A stretch of 64,000 nt of DNA from Rhinopomastus cyanomelas (GCA_013400115.1 VXBP01008594.1:434001-498000); one strand, 5' to 3'. Counted from the stretch's first letter, positions 1 through 11,676 are shown. The notes: generated by a model not told the origin, from the sequence alone. Numbers and translations: made by a program.

Positions 1-110
1 CAGCAGATAATTATCCTGCTCCATCAGGGCTGAAAAATTTGCTAATGAAGGTGGGACTCTTCCTGCAGGAAAAAGAACCCCCTTGATTTCACATGAACTA
101 CCCCTTATTC

Positions 111-195
111 ATAGGATTGTGGAATGTGTTGGGTTGGAAGGGACTTCTAAAGGGCATCTAGTCCACTCCTGCCCACCCTGCCAACACTGTGAGGG
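111..195 (-). mobile_element. CR1 LINE 3'-end fragment (type F), antisense
   Basis: The segment reads as the reverse complement of a CR1 3' end. It has the degraded tail, then the gttgggttggaagggac core and a 'catctagtcca' block, shared with the copies at 2776, 48401 and 57395. Only about 85 bp remain, so it is heavily 5' truncated, as is usual for CR1. Confidence 0.85.
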
Positions 196-2775
196 CTGAG
201 GGCAGATGTGCCTCCAGAGATGCTTCCTGCCTCATCCTATGGCTGGTCTGGCTGAGATACTGCCAACCAAAATATCATCAGCTGTTTTCCTCCTGTTTTC
301 ATCCATCTCCACCTTGTTACTTGCTTGGTGGGGACAAGAAGAATTGGAAAGGAATCCTTCATTTCCATTTCCAAAGCTGCGTTTCAGCTCCCAAAGAGCT
401 GAACTGGTGCTCATGGAGCTGCCTCTGACAGCTCGATGCTGGGGGCAAACCTGGGCTTCCATTTCCAGCCCTGTCCCCGGCAGGCAGAGCGAGCTGAGCC
501 GAGGAGTTCACGGGGATCAGCGGGGAGAAGGAAAACAATTTGATCAAGGGGCCCTGGAGTCAGGCACATGGAGAAACCGCTCTGGTGGGGTTTTTCAGCT
601 TTAATCAGCATCAAGTTGATTTTATTTTTAGAGAAGTGATGATATTAAAAATAAAAGGAGGGGGGAGCGAGTGAAGCACCTGCAGGTCTGTGGGGCAGAG
701 GCCCTGTCAGCTGTTCAGCTGGTCCTTCCTAAAAAAACCTCAGAGCTGTTTAGAGCCAATTGTATGAGGTTTGCGTGATGGGGGGGCATTGCAGGTGCAG
801 TATCTCCCCTCGCAGAGCCTCCAGCATTAGCAGTGCTCTTCAATTCTCTAGTGTTTAGTGGGGGGAGGATCATTTCGCAGCAGAACCAGGAAGAATTCCC
901 TGGGAGAGCTGCTTGGCTGTGTCACCACATCAGGGATGGACGCACTGCTGGCAATTAGAGTCGCTTACGGTGATCTCCAGGAGCTGCCCCTGCAGCCTCT
1001 CGCTGCCCGTGGCCAGCATTAGATATTTATAAGGAAGATTGAAGAAGATCCTGCAGCAAGCAGCTACGAGGGTCATCTGCCCTCCAGACAGGTCCTGTCC
1101 TAACTCTTAATTGCTAGAAACTGCTTTAAGACCTGAAGGCTGAAGTTCTTGTTGTCTGGTCCAAATTGTTCCTCCCTTTTAGCATCGACTACCCTCACTG
1201 ACCATCATCACCCACGTAAACCTTTTGATTCCTTCCAACACCCCCCAGAGTCACGTTCTTGCTGACACATGTGCTGACAGACAGGAGCTGGTGTTTTGGG
1301 GAGATATGTCCCCTGTTAGTCGGCCTTGAGCAGAAAGCTGTCTCCAGACATCTCCCTCGTGCTTTCATCTGTGTGGAGAAAGGAAAGAAAACCTGTGGGT
1401 GTCAAACTGCTGCCTGGAGAAGTTCTGCTCTCTTCATCTGCTTCCACCCAGCCCCACATTCTTCTCGTTGATGGCTGTGTACGTACAACTGCGTGTGATG
1501 GAGGGGGGGTGTATGTCCCTAATTATTATTGTTGTAGGGATCTGAATTCCCCCAGCAAAGCTAACTGGGCCCAGTGCTGAGGGAAGATCAAAGTTCACTA
1601 CTTCCCACACCAAAGACCAGAGGCTTTTCAAGCATCTCTGACGTTTTCCTTTTTCTCTGAGCAAAAGGTAGTAGGAAAACAATAAAATAAGGGCTCCCAG
1701 CCCAGGCTCCAGCTGCTAAGAGAATTATTAGGCTCTTTCTCAGCCTGGTCTCAGCGAGGGCTTTTTGAACGTCCCAAGGAAGGTGAGATGAAAGGCTGGT
1801 GTCGACGGCACATCGGCAGCCCCATCTTTTCACAAGCAGCCGCAGCCGGCAGTGAGGAGGTCGAGTCATACGGTGCCGTCTTCTCTCCCAGCCTCACGTC
1901 AGGCAAAACCGATGAATTTCCATAATTTCACTCCCGGGCGCTGCAGAAGGGCACCTCTGTCGCAGGGATTGTGCTGTTCTCGCAAAGACAGTGAGTCTGT
2001 GCGGTGCAGTTGTGACCCTGTGCCGACAGAAATGCCAGGGTGCCTTAATGAAGAATCCTAAGCAGGGGAGGGAAAAGCCCGCAATGTGAATGCCTGTTGC
2101 TCATCGCAGAACCGTGCCTCCTGATAGAAGAGTGGGGGAAAATTGGCTCTTATGCTGCCTCAATTAATCAAGATAATGGCCCACTTGAGCCACTTTTGCC
2201 TTGCTACCTCCTGCGACCTCTTTGAATATCCTGGTGTCTGCTAGCGCCTCGCGTGAGTCCTGTGCCCGAAAAACCCAGTTCTGTGCTGAAAAACCAGAGA
2301 GGGTGGCCATGGCCTTGGCTTCGTGGTCATCTCGGCCAGTTAACAGAGGTGGTGGGCAAGTAGAGGCTCTGAAGTGGAGCCACAGGTGACTGAGTCTGAT
2401 TGGAGCAATCACCAGCTTATTCATCCCAGTGCCGAGTGTCATGCTCTAGTAACCAGGCGGTTCTTGTTGTTCATCTAGAAATCCCAATCGAATGCCTTCA
2501 TTATCACACAGCGGTGTTTCCTTTGTGGATAACAAGTCACACCGCGAGCACTGATGTAGCGTCGTAGGGATTTGTGTGGTAGGATTGCTGGAAACTCCGG
2601 CTGCAGCGTTGCTTCTAATTAGGGTATTTAGTCTGCTATGAGAGAGGGAGTCTCTGTTGTCTTGTAAGATCTGCCTTTGCAGTGGATCGCCAAGGGGTGT
2701 TTCTAGGGCTCCACCTTGCAAAGTCAAGTTGTTAAGTTGCTGGTGTCAGTTCTCTTTTTTCCTTTATCCCATTTG
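196..2775. other. Unique non-coding sequence, 2.6 kb
   Basis: No CR1 piece, RNA gene or recognisable coding exon is seen. Open frames are short and overlap on both strands. There is a small AT-rich then G-rich patch at about 618-668 and a G-run followed by an ATT-rich patch at about 1503-1535. I can assign no function. Confidence 0.6.
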
Positions 2776-2908
2776 CATAGAATCATAGAACATATTGGGT
2801 TGGAAGGGACCTCCAAATGTCATCTAGTCCAACCCCCCTGCAGTGAGCAGGGACATCCTCAACTAGATCAGGTGGCCCAAAGCTTTATCTAGCCTCCTGT
2901 TGAATATC
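2776..2908 (-). mobile_element. CR1 LINE (type F), antisense, proximal half, interrupted
   Basis: Starts with the reversed octamer tail (catagaatcatagaa), followed by ggttggaagggacctcc and a cagtgagcagggacatcctc block. It stops at 'gaatatc', where the type-F consensus seen at 57395 would continue with a 'tctagggatgggg'-like block. That continuation appears at 3429, after an inserted CR1. Confidence 0.9.
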
Positions 2909-3428
2909 ACAGAATCACAGGATGATTGAGGCTGGAAAAGCCCTCTGAGCTCATCCAGCCCAGCCCAGGACTTAACATCACCACATTGGCCACACCAGGG
3001 CACTAAGAGGCACAGTCAGGCTGGCCTTCAACACCTCCATGAGTTGGGACTCTACCACTGCCCTGGGCAGTCCAGTCCAGGGTCTGATCACCCTTTCCAT
3101 GAGGAAGGGCTTCCTAACATCCAACCTAACCCTCTCCTGGCAGCTTCAGGCCTTGCCCTCTCATCCTGGCGCTGGTTGCCTGGGAGAAGAACCCAACCCC
3201 TACCTGACTACAACATCCCTTCATGGAGTTGTAGAGAGGGAGAAGGTCCCTTCTGGTCCCTCCTGAGTCTCCTCTTCTCCAGGCTTCTCCCCACCTCCCT
3301 CAGCCTCTCCTCATCAGACTTTCCCTCCAGTCTCTTCCCCAGCCTCGTTGCTCCTCTGGACCTGCTGCAGCCCCTCAGTTTCTTGAAGTGAGGTGCCCAG
3401 CACTGCCCCCAGTACTCGAGGGGAGACC
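2909..3428 (-). mobile_element. CR1 LINE (type A), antisense, nested inside an older CR1
   Basis: Begins with the reversed tail acagaatcacaggatgattg, followed by the type-A 3' UTR (ctctgagctcatccagcccag) and the end of ORF2 in reverse. It is 5' truncated near the 'agtactcgaggggagacct' region. Both flanks belong to one interrupted type-F CR1, so this copy is the younger of the two. No target-site duplication is visible, which agrees with CR1 insertion habits. Confidence 0.9.
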
Positions 3429-3505
3429 TCCAGGGATGGGAACTCTGCTACCTACCTGGGCAATTTTGTGTCCAGCACCGGCATTGCCACCATCTCACTG
3501 GAATT
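3429..3505 (-). mobile_element. CR1 LINE (type F), antisense, distal half after nested insertion
   Basis: The text 'tccagggatgggaactctg' followed by 'ctacctgggcaa' continues the type-F element cut at 2908. Similarity fades at about 3500. It is more diverged than the inserted copy, consistent with greater age. Confidence 0.65.
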
Positions 3506-4653
3506 TAGCCACCACCTGCATGGGTAACCGTCAAATAGAGATTGTCTGGGATTTTAGCAGCCATCTAAAGGGGGTTGTGGCTGGAGCCCCATCCTTTACA
3601 GACATCTCCCTGTACAGGTGGACTCACAGATGGCACCACCAGAGTGGGACAGGGATTAGCGTGGATTCCCATCCTCCAGAGCACTCGGGACACATGAGAA
3701 ATGGTCTTTTCCTGTTGTGTGGAGGAAGCAGGACATCAAGTTGGGCAAGAACTTCTCATGCAGCAGCTGCTGTGATTTGAGAGGCAGTTTTGCTCCATCC
3801 TGGGTGAAACCTGTGATGCTTTTGTTCCTCGAGGAGATCAGTTGCAGTTCCTTAATGGGGACAAATATGTAACTGGGGGAGGCCAGCAGCATGATCTATC
3901 AAATCTACCAATGAAAAATGATAGGAAGTGGCTTCCTCCCACTGCCGGGCTGGCTGCAGCCTCCTCCACTGCACACCTCATTATCTCTGCAACTGCTTCA
4001 TCAGGGCAACGCTCACCTTTAGCGATGGCCGTGCGGTGTTGAGTTCCTGCAGTGCTGGTTGGTTATTCCTGCCCACTCCCTGTTTGCTCTGGAATAGCAA
4101 CAGGGCCTGTTTGGTGGTGGCAAGGTGAAGGGAATGATGCCCACGGTTAGAGACCTGCCCAGCATGCAAAACATTACAAATTCAGCCTTTTCAACAGCAT
4201 TTCTGGCCAGATCCTGTTTCACTTGGCCCCGAGAGAAGTTTTAGTTGTGACAGCAGCGGGAGGGTGCTCAGTCCTGCCTGGGAGCTGTGGACCTGAGTTG
4301 CAAGTCGGGCAGAAAGTTGAGAGATGCAATAAAATGGTCAAAGCTGTGTGCTACAGACTGGTGTGTGCCCAGGTCTCTGGGCAGTGTGGGCTATAAAACC
4401 TGCTCCTTCTCACCTACCTGCTCCTTCTCACCCATCTAGTGATCCCCACGAGTCACTCAGGCACAGACCCTGACCCTCTAAATGTCCTTGTGGATCTTTT
4501 CTTGAACCTCACACCTGACTTCCTCACTTTCTTCATCATCAGGCACTTCAAATACCCTCGTGAGCTGGGCTTTGTCAAACACTCTCAGTCCATGCTAGGT
4601 GCAGCTGCCTTGTCCAAAGAGGCAAGTAATCTCTTCAAAGGCTTTGAACAAGA
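3506..4653. other. Unique non-coding sequence, 1.1 kb
   Basis: No gene, RNA or transposon is recognised. It contains one 18-bp two-copy tandem repeat, listed separately. Confidence 0.6.
4399..4434 (+). repeat. 18-bp tandem repeat, two copies
   Basis: The unit cctgctccttctcaccta occurs at 4399-4416 and again at 4417-4434 with one or two changes at its end. It is pyrimidine-rich and probably a small slippage duplication. Confidence 0.85.
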
Positions 4654-5170
4654 TCACAGAATGACTGAGGTTGGAAATGCCCTCTGAGCTCATCCAACCC
4701 AGTCCAGGACCTAACATCACCCTGTCGACCACACCAGGGCACTAAGGGCCACAGCCAGGCTGTCCTTCAACACCTCCAGGGATGGAGACTCCACCACTGC
4801 CCTGGGCAGTCCATTCCAGGGTCTTCCTCGTTCTGTGAGGAAGACTTCATCAGCCTCTCCTCATCAGCCTTTCACTCCAGTCCCTTCCCCAGCCTCGTTG
4901 CTCCTCTGGACCTGCTGCAGCCCCTCAGTCTCTTTCTTGAAGTGAGTGGCCCAGCACTGCCCTCAGTACTCCCCCAGCCAGGGGAAGAATGACTTCCCTA
5001 GTCTTGCTGGCCACACTATTGCTGATCCAAGCCAGGATGCCATTGGCCTTTGGGGCCGCCTGGGCACCCTGCTAGCTCCTGTTCAGCCAGTTGTCACCCA
5101 GTACTGGCAGGTCCCTCTCTGCCAGGCTGCTCTGCATCCACTCATCCCCCAATCTGTAGCGCTGTGATGG
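4654..5170 (-). mobile_element. CR1 LINE (type A), antisense, with internal deletion
   Basis: Starts with the reversed tail (tcacagaatgactgaggttg) and runs through the type-A 3' UTR into ORF2. Compared with the copies at 2909 and 8337 it lacks about 180 bp at about 4845-4850, where 'tgtgaggaagacttc' joins directly to 'atcagcctctcc'. It reaches further 5' than those copies, into the RT C-terminal region around the ANGILA/SNSVASRTR segment on the minus strand. Confidence 0.92.
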
Positions 5171-5973
5171 AATTGATCTGCTTTTCATGAGATCATGTTG
5201 ACTGTTCTTAATGAACCCAGGCGTTTTGAAGCCTTTCTTTCCCCTTAAAGATTAGCTTCCAAATAAACACTCTGGCTGTTGACAGGCAGCTGATTCTCTC
5301 TGTGAGTCCCCAGCATGTTCTGAAACTTTGATTGAAGGAGGCTCCATTTTTCCTGATGGTCACACGTGTTGGTTTTGGGGGGGTTAAGTTAAGCAAAAGC
5401 TTACACTTGGTCCTAAATAAGGATGGATTTAATTAGAGCTGTCTCATTGAGTGATGGCTTGAGAAAGCAGAGTCAGGCCTGTTTTTTTTCTGGAAGAGAC
5501 ATCAGATTTAGTTGCTCGCCATCTGAAAACAGCCAGATCTGGATTTTCTTCTGGGGAGGATAAGCCCCAAGTAGTGAATAAAGATGTAGCCCTTAGAACA
5601 ATGAACTGAATGACTTTTCCCACTAAACCCCCCCATGGCTGTTAGCAACTTGGATAATCCACCCTACTATCTGCAGTGATGCCAGGAGGGAGATGTCAGA
5701 GTCATGGGGTCTTTGAGAGGTTGCTGGGGCTTCTTGTCTAAGTGTCCAACTACTTGTGCTGTTGTTGCATTACCTGTTTAAGGGAAATCCACGAGACTGC
5801 TTTGCCACCGCTGCCCCTGTTTGCTAAATCCCCCGTGCACACATTCCCAGCCAGCCCCTAATGCTTTGTGTCACTTTTAAGTTCCCCTAAGCTTTTATTG
5901 ACCATTTCTTGTGTTACCTGCACACTCCCTGATTCCTCTTCTCCTCTCCCTCGGGATCTGATCCCTGACTTAG

Positions 5974-6023
5974 GCAAATCCTCATCCTCTTAATTTGCGA
6001 GCACAGACGCAAAAGCAAATATT
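5974..6023 (+). other. Weak exon-like interval (50 bp)
   Basis: A pyrimidine-rich run ends in 'gacttag' at 5973, and 50 bp later a full GTAAGT donor starts at 6024. One frame is open through all 50 bp. It leaves two bases over, which is compatible with the open second frame of the interval at 7218. The product is not recognised. The surrounding text could equally be an ancient LINE remnant, so this may well be chance. Confidence 0.12.
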
Positions 6024-6949
6024 GTAAGTGTCGGTGTCAGCTTCTTATCCTCTCCTGCCTCCAATTTCCCTCTGTCACTCTTATCTGCGCTGTATCCACT
6101 TATCTCCTCTGTGTGTGTAATGGTCTGTTCCTTTACTGTTTTTGTAGAAGCCAGGAGATTCTCCATCGTTAACTGGCTTTGCTCCTTTAATTATATACTT
6201 GTGTGTTTACCTGTCTGAACCTCTGTCCCCTACTTCTAACACTTCTCTACTTCTAAGCAGGTAACTTCTCTTTGATTAAAGATAGGAACGATCCAACATC
6301 CCATCTTTTGAAAACTCAAAACCTTGGGCTGTTTGAAGCTGATCCTGAATCATGCATCAAGCCAACGTTTTTGTCTGTGCTTTGAGCACTGCTGTGACTC
6401 TTTGGGTGGTGCCTGGCTGAGCTGTAAATGAACACAAGCACCAAAGACCCTGGGTTGGGAAATGGTTGGGAGTGTCTTCCTCCATGGAGAGCTGCAGCCC
6501 CGGGGGATGTACTGACCCCCGCCTCATGATCTGTGGCCTGAGCAGTGCTGATGCTATAACTTGCTTATGAATTGATTCTGGTTTTTTTCCTACCTGCAAA
6601 CACCACCTGATAGTGTTTGTTACACAACAGTCCCCACCAGGGAAACGTCTTGCCGTGTGATGCACGGCGCGCGTGAGCACTGGCGCCGCGGAAGGGCTCG
6701 CTCTGCTTTTTGCAAGATGCAGCAGTTTGTAATTTCAAGATCAATATGATGATGTGGGGTTTGAATTTTAATGAATAAACTGCACTGGTGTTTGTTGTTT
6801 ACCTGCCTTCTGATTTTTTAACAAGTGGCTCTGGTGATAATTACTGAAATTCTGTAGTCGCAGAAGGAGGGGGGGAGGGCAGGAGTCGGGGGAAGGAACC
6901 TGGATCCTTCACAACTCTCCAACTGGGCAATTATCTCCATACTGTATGT

Positions 6950-7215
6950 GCTGCTTTTCTATAAACGCTGAAATTCAGTAATTACCACTCGAGCCAGCCG
7001 TGACATTTCGAAAGCAGATACATAACAAATAGGGATGCCATGGAGTCATTAAAATTCAGATATCAAAACAGCTCTCCCTGTTCTTCTTTGCATGAATCCA
7101 TCTCTTTGTTTCATGAGGAGTTCAGTTGCCAATTAAATGCCTTTTCTTCTCTTTCGTGGCTTTGTTTTAATTTTTTCTCACTCTCTTTTCCTTTTACAAA
7201 TGAATTCTAATCTCC
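6950..7215. other. Possible conserved non-coding block, AT-rich
   Basis: The block has many short AT-rich words (attcagtaattacca, attaaaattcagatat, ttgccaattaaatgcc) and no repeat signature. It then grades into a pyrimidine-rich tract that could serve the acceptor at 7216-7217. Homeodomain-like TAATTA cores are present. Conservation is inferred from composition only. Confidence 0.25.
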
Positions 7216-7217
7216 AG

Positions 7218-7270
7218 GAAAGGCGCTGGATTGACAGTGGTGACAGTTGGTGCATTAGGAAAAAACATGG
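7218..7270 (+). other. Candidate exon (53 bp) with good splice sites, gene unknown
   Basis: A long T/C-rich tract (about 7141-7200) is followed by 'tctccag' ending at 7217. Fifty-three bp later 'catgg' meets a perfect GTGAGT donor at 7271. Two of the three frames are open; the second reads KGAGLTVVTVGALGKNM. I do not recognise the peptide. The length is not a multiple of three. Motif quality is above average for this window, but chance pairs of this kind are expected, so it is a candidate only. Confidence 0.22.
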
Positions 7271-7940
7271 GTGAGTTTAGTCCTCCCGGAGGAACCCAGC
7301 CAGCACCTCCTCAGCTCTGGCAGTGGTGAGGCTGGACTGAAAAATCCAGGAGAAAGGACATTTTTCCCCAGCAATTCCCCTGTCCTCCTGCCGGCACCAT
7401 TTTTTCTCCTTCTGTAAGGGAGAAAAAACATCTTTTGAGGCTGCTACTAACTTTGGGAAATCTTTTTTTGCCTGTCTTGCCAGGGCTGTGGTTTCATCTC
7501 CAACAGGAACAGCTCAATTATTTCCCGAATCGTTATCTGTGCTGCAGTCTCTCGGCAATCTCTGGCATCTGGCAGTTTTGGGGATTTTTTGTTTTGTTCT
7601 GTTTTTTATAAACAGTGTTGTCTTGTTTACGGGTTTGACTCTTGGAAGACAGGATTTGATGGCTCCCAATCAGCTACTAATGAAACGGAGGGATTGACAG
7701 CATGGAATTGATCCTTGCTTTGTAATTCCCCAACAGCCAGCCGTGTTTGTTTCTGAGCCTGTCAGTGGGTTGTATGTAAACCAGGTGTGATGAGGGACCC
7801 GCGCGCCAACAACAAGGAGAAGAGTGGTTTCGTACACCTCACAAGGAGAAACCTTCTGAGGTCTCTGCGCTGTCTCTCTTCCACTATCTGAGTGCTGCTC
7901 ATCTATTTTCCCATCTTTTAGAGACAAACGGGACTGTTGT

Positions 7941-8133
7941 ACAGAGAGGTATCACTGGAACAAGTTCACAGGTTGCTCAAGGAAACTGTGGCTGCTCCAT
8001 CCCTGGAAGTGTTCAAAGCCAGCTTCAGTGGGGCTCTGGACAACCTGCACTGGTGAGAGGTGTCACTGCCCATGGCAGGGGGTTGGTACTGGATGATCTC
8101 TGAGGTCCCTTCCAACTCAAACTATTCTGTGAA
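7941..8133 (+). mobile_element. CR1 LINE 3'-end fragment, sense
   Basis: Carries the end of ORF2 ('gctgctccatccctggaagt', then 'gttcaaagcc') and the 3' UTR with 'gatctctgaggtcccttcc', finishing at an 'attctgtga' tail. The 3' UTR type is shared with the copies at 29655 and 36828. It is strongly 5' truncated. Confidence 0.92.
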
Positions 8134-8336
8134 CCCTAAGCATGGGTCAGCACCATGAGCCTAAATAATGGGCTTGAGGTAGTCCGCGCTCATAAAGGCC
8201 CCAAGTATTTTGACTCATGCAGCTTTGCTCCACACTTTCTTTGTAGTTTGCCCACAGCAAAGGACTCCTCGCCTCTTGGATAGCACCCTGACCTCTATTT
8301 CAGGCAGATTATTTACTGCCTTCTTCATCTACTAAA
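8134..8336. other. Short unique spacer between two CR1s
   Basis: About 200 bp separate a sense CR1 from an antisense CR1. Nothing is recognised in it. Confidence 0.6.
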
Positions 8337-8910
8337 TCACAGAATGATTGAGGCTGGCAAAACCCTCTGAGCTCATGCAGCCCAGCCCAGGACTTAACAT
8401 CACTGCATCAGCCAGACCAGGACACTAAGGGCCACAGCCAGCCTGTCCTTCAACAGCTCCTAGGATGGAGACTCCACCACTGCCCTGGGCAGTCCATTCC
8501 AGACTCTGGTCCCCCTTTCCATGGGGAAGGGCTTCTTAACAGCCAACCTAACCCTCTACTGGCAGCTTCGGGCCCTGCCCTCTCATCCAGGTGATGGTTG
8601 CCTGGGAAAAGAGCCCAACCTTCACCTGACTGCAAGCTCCCTTCAGGGAGCTGTAGAGAGGGAGAAGGTCCCCCTGAGTCTCCTCCAGGCTAAACACCCC
8701 CAGCTCCCTTAGCCTCTCCTCATCAGACTTTCCCTCCTGTCCCTTCCCTTGGACCAGCTGCAGCCCCTCCATCTCTTTCTTGAAGGGACCGGCCCAGCAC
8801 TGCCCCCAGTAGTCGAGGGGAGGCCTCCCCAGTGCCCAGTCCAGGGTGAGAATGATGTCCCTAGTCCTGCTAGCCACACTATTGCTGATCCAAGCCAGGA
8901 TGCCATTGGC
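8337..8910 (-). mobile_element. CR1 LINE (type A), antisense, with ORF2 C-terminal remnant
   Basis: Starts with the reversed tail tcacagaatgattgaggctg and the type-A 3' UTR, then runs back into ORF2. On the minus strand a 134-residue open frame overlaps it. That frame has the CR1 RT C-terminal segments ANGILAWISNSVASRTRD and, further on, [16 protein letters not shown]. The usual RPHLEYC(V)QFWAP region is altered to a GRPPLDYWGQCWA form, which is typical of this subfamily here (compare 32112). It has no start and is non-functional. Confidence 0.93.
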
Positions 8911-9489
8911 AGTAATTCTGTGGAGACTGAAAGATTCCATTTCCACCTGCACTAAAGGAGGAGCTGCTCTGGAATCACGGAATTAGCTTGTGCCTTTTGA
9001 GGAGGCCTCGAGTCCTCCCTTTGGCTGTGCAGCAGAGGACAGCTTCATTTGCTGTCCTCCATCAGCTCCGCAAAGCCTTCCCCACAGCCCACTCAAGGAG
9101 AGCCTGTCGAAGGTTGCTTCTTGAGCCTGATGCGTATGTGTTAAGGTGAATAGGAATTATATTCACTTCAAGGAGAGATGAGGCCCTTGTGTTGACTACA
9201 TTATCATTTATAGTAACAAAAAGAGCTTAAAATGTTAGCATATTCTTTTGAAAACGGAGCTTTGCATCCCATTAAGGGGAAGGGAACACAACCCGCAGTG
9301 CATTATATTTCCAAGCGCCTGTCAAGGAACGCTTACGGCTGTCGCCTGCTTACCGAGCATCCAGCTCTAGGAATAAATTGGGAATCACTGCCCGTGTGCT
9401 GATCCCCTCACCGAGAGATGGGAGATGCTGTTCAATTAAAATCCAGCCAGACACAAACCTCGGCTCTGCGCCGGACAGACACTTGAGGA
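8911..9489. other. Unique non-coding sequence, AT-rich core
   Basis: The 9130-9260 part is AT-rich (ataggaattatattcact, ctacattatcatttatag) and repeat-free, so it is a possible regulatory block. No gene is recognised. Confidence 0.4.
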
Positions 9490-9857
9490 ACATGGAGTTT
9501 GAGGAAGAAAAGGAGGCTGAGGGGAGACCTCATTGCTGTCTACAGCTGCCTGAAAGGAGAGTGCAGAGAGGTGGGAATTGGTCTCTTCTCACAAGCAACA
9601 AGCAATAGGACAAGAAGAAATGGCCTCGGGGAAGGTTAGGTTGGATATCAAGAAAAACTTCTTCCTAAAGAGAGTCCTCAGCCCTTGGAACAGGCTGCCC
9701 AGGGACGAGGTTGAATCACCATCCCTGTCCATGTTTCACAGTCGTGGAGATCTGGAGCTCAGGGACAGAGTTTAGCGGTGGGTTGGGACAGTTGGGTTCA
9801 GGGTTGGACTGGATGAGTTTGAAGGCCCTTTCTGGCTTAAAAGATTCTGTGGTATGA
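9490..9857 (+). mobile_element. CR1 LINE (type C), sense, 5' truncated
   Basis: Begins in ORF2 at the [12 protein letters not shown] segment (gaggaagaaaaggaggctga), passes 'cttggaacaggctgcccagg', and ends in the type-C 3' UTR with 'gagatctggagctcagggac' and an 'agattctgtgg' tail. Type-C copies also occur at 17408 and 35198. Confidence 0.92.
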
Positions 9858-11676
9858 CAGTTTGCTCATGTCGATGGTGGGAGTTGAAATGGGTCTCCCA
9901 GCTTTGTTTTGGAGGGTGCACGGCTTAGATGCAAAGGATTAAGTTGGAAGGCTTCAGTCCCAGGTGGATGACACTTGGCAGTCTGTAGCATGTGGCTCTC
10001 CTTCAGGTAAGTCAGGTGCTCCACCAGCCATGGTGATGGTGCTGCCTGTTTCCTAAATCTGCTCTTCCATCCCCTGAGAAAAGTGGTGAATTTGGCCTCC
10101 TTGCCTCCTTCTGTGCAAGCAGAGTCATTGGGCACAGGAAGAAATGAGAGAAAACCCCAAATCCCCAGCAGAAAAACTCCAAAAGCCTTTCCCCAAAGCA
10201 GGGCTTTTGGAGATAAGCTGCTGCTTGGCAATTTGATGACTTGAACTTTTAGCTCTTTTTGGTCTGTCTAGAAGCAAAATCCACCTTGAAGGGAGGAAGC
10301 GTTCATCACAGGAGCTGTGTGCAGGAGGGGCAGAGCTGCCTCATCAGGCTCTGGGTCTTTCACAGCCACAGACTCTTTGATTTGTGTAAGGGCCCCGCAG
10401 CTGAACCTGTGTCTGTGCTGCGCCTGTAAGTCAAGATCTCCAGCTGCAGATTTGCATTAGCCAGCCGAGCAGGGCTTGTAGCTTGGGCAAAGCCATGGGC
10501 ATGAACACTCCCAGAGCTCCAGTGTGCAGGGGATGAGGTAAGAAACACTGAGCGGACTTTGCTGAAGGATGAAGCTCTATTGGCATCAGTGATATCTCAG
10601 TGCAAGTCCGTACGGGGTGACACGTGCTGCATCTGTCTCCCTGAGCACGGACAGGTGAGATGAAGTTGTCTCGCCGTCCTTTTCCATCAGCAGTTCAAGA
10701 TCCCCCTGATAGGCAGAGCACTGCTCCCGTCCCTGTCCACTTTGATTAATTCATTGCCTCCTTTCTGGGGTCTGTGAATTCATCTTGGTTTCGATGCAGA
10801 AATTTATCCTCCTCTTTAAGCACCGTTCTACTCCCTATCTGGGCTGGCCTGGCACGGTGAGACCAGCAGGAGGTGATGTGCTGAGTCCCTCTGCATTACA
10901 GAGCCCAAAATCCAGCCGTGAATCCTCTTTATGAAACTCCAGAAGCCGTTGCTAACACCAGCGCCCCGGCCAGAGGACCAGCAAAAGCTCTGCAGCTCTT
11001 GGGCACTTCAAACCCAGCAGTATCAGGAGGGCTTTGGGCTCGCACAGAGTGCTGTGGGCTTTAACACAGAGGAGGGAATAAAAGCTCTGGAGCAGTGTAG
11101 TCCATGGCAAGGTTTGTTGTGTGTGCAGGAAGATAATGTATGGTAATGAGGACAGCCCCGAGTTGCTGTAAGTTACGAGAACTTATCACTGCTCGCTGCT
11201 GCTGCGGCACATTCCCGGGATTCGGTCTCACCAAAGCAGCGTGAATAGATTTATTTTGTATTGTTAGACTGTCAAGCCACTGCAGAGCAACAACTTCCAG
11301 GCGATAACTTCTCCCGTGTGCTGAAGTTGTGAATTATATCCTTTATATCCTTTTAGCCCCCGACAATTGAACCGGGAGGGTTGGCAGCCGCTGTCCTTCC
11401 CACTCCTGCTCTGTGCTCATCATCTGTGGTCAGTGGTTTGGTGTCAGCTCCCCCCAGCCAAACCCCGTGGGGCTCTGAGTCAGGACTATATCTGTTTATT
11501 TCTAGAGCAGCTGAGCACATGGTAAGGAGAAGAGGGGAGCCCTTTCCTGATGTCCGCTGGGCAAGTCTGGGTTGGTTGGGTTGGTCTGGCAGGAGTTGGA
11601 GTTGAAGAAGGACAGGTGATCCAGCAAGAGGATGTGTTGTGGTGGGACATCTCCTTTCCTTGCCTGATGGATCAGA
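9858..11676. other. Unique non-coding sequence, 1.8 kb
   Basis: No transposon, RNA or confident exon. Donor-like GTAAGT sites occur at about 10006 and 10426 without convincing partner acceptors. Nothing else is recognised. Confidence 0.55.

Larger units (their letters stand above)
5171..7940. other. Unique non-coding sequence, 2.8 kb, with AT-rich blocks
   Basis: No CR1 of recent type. The 5880-6240 part is pyrimidine-rich and could hide a very old LINE; I could not decide. The 6700-7215 part is AT-rich and leads into an exon-like interval at 7218. Two weak exon candidates are listed separately. Otherwise nothing is recognised. Confidence 0.5.

Noticed and set aside
189..604. Overlapping short frames at the window start
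   Set aside because: They overlap one another on both strands, have non-conserved composition and lack splice sites.
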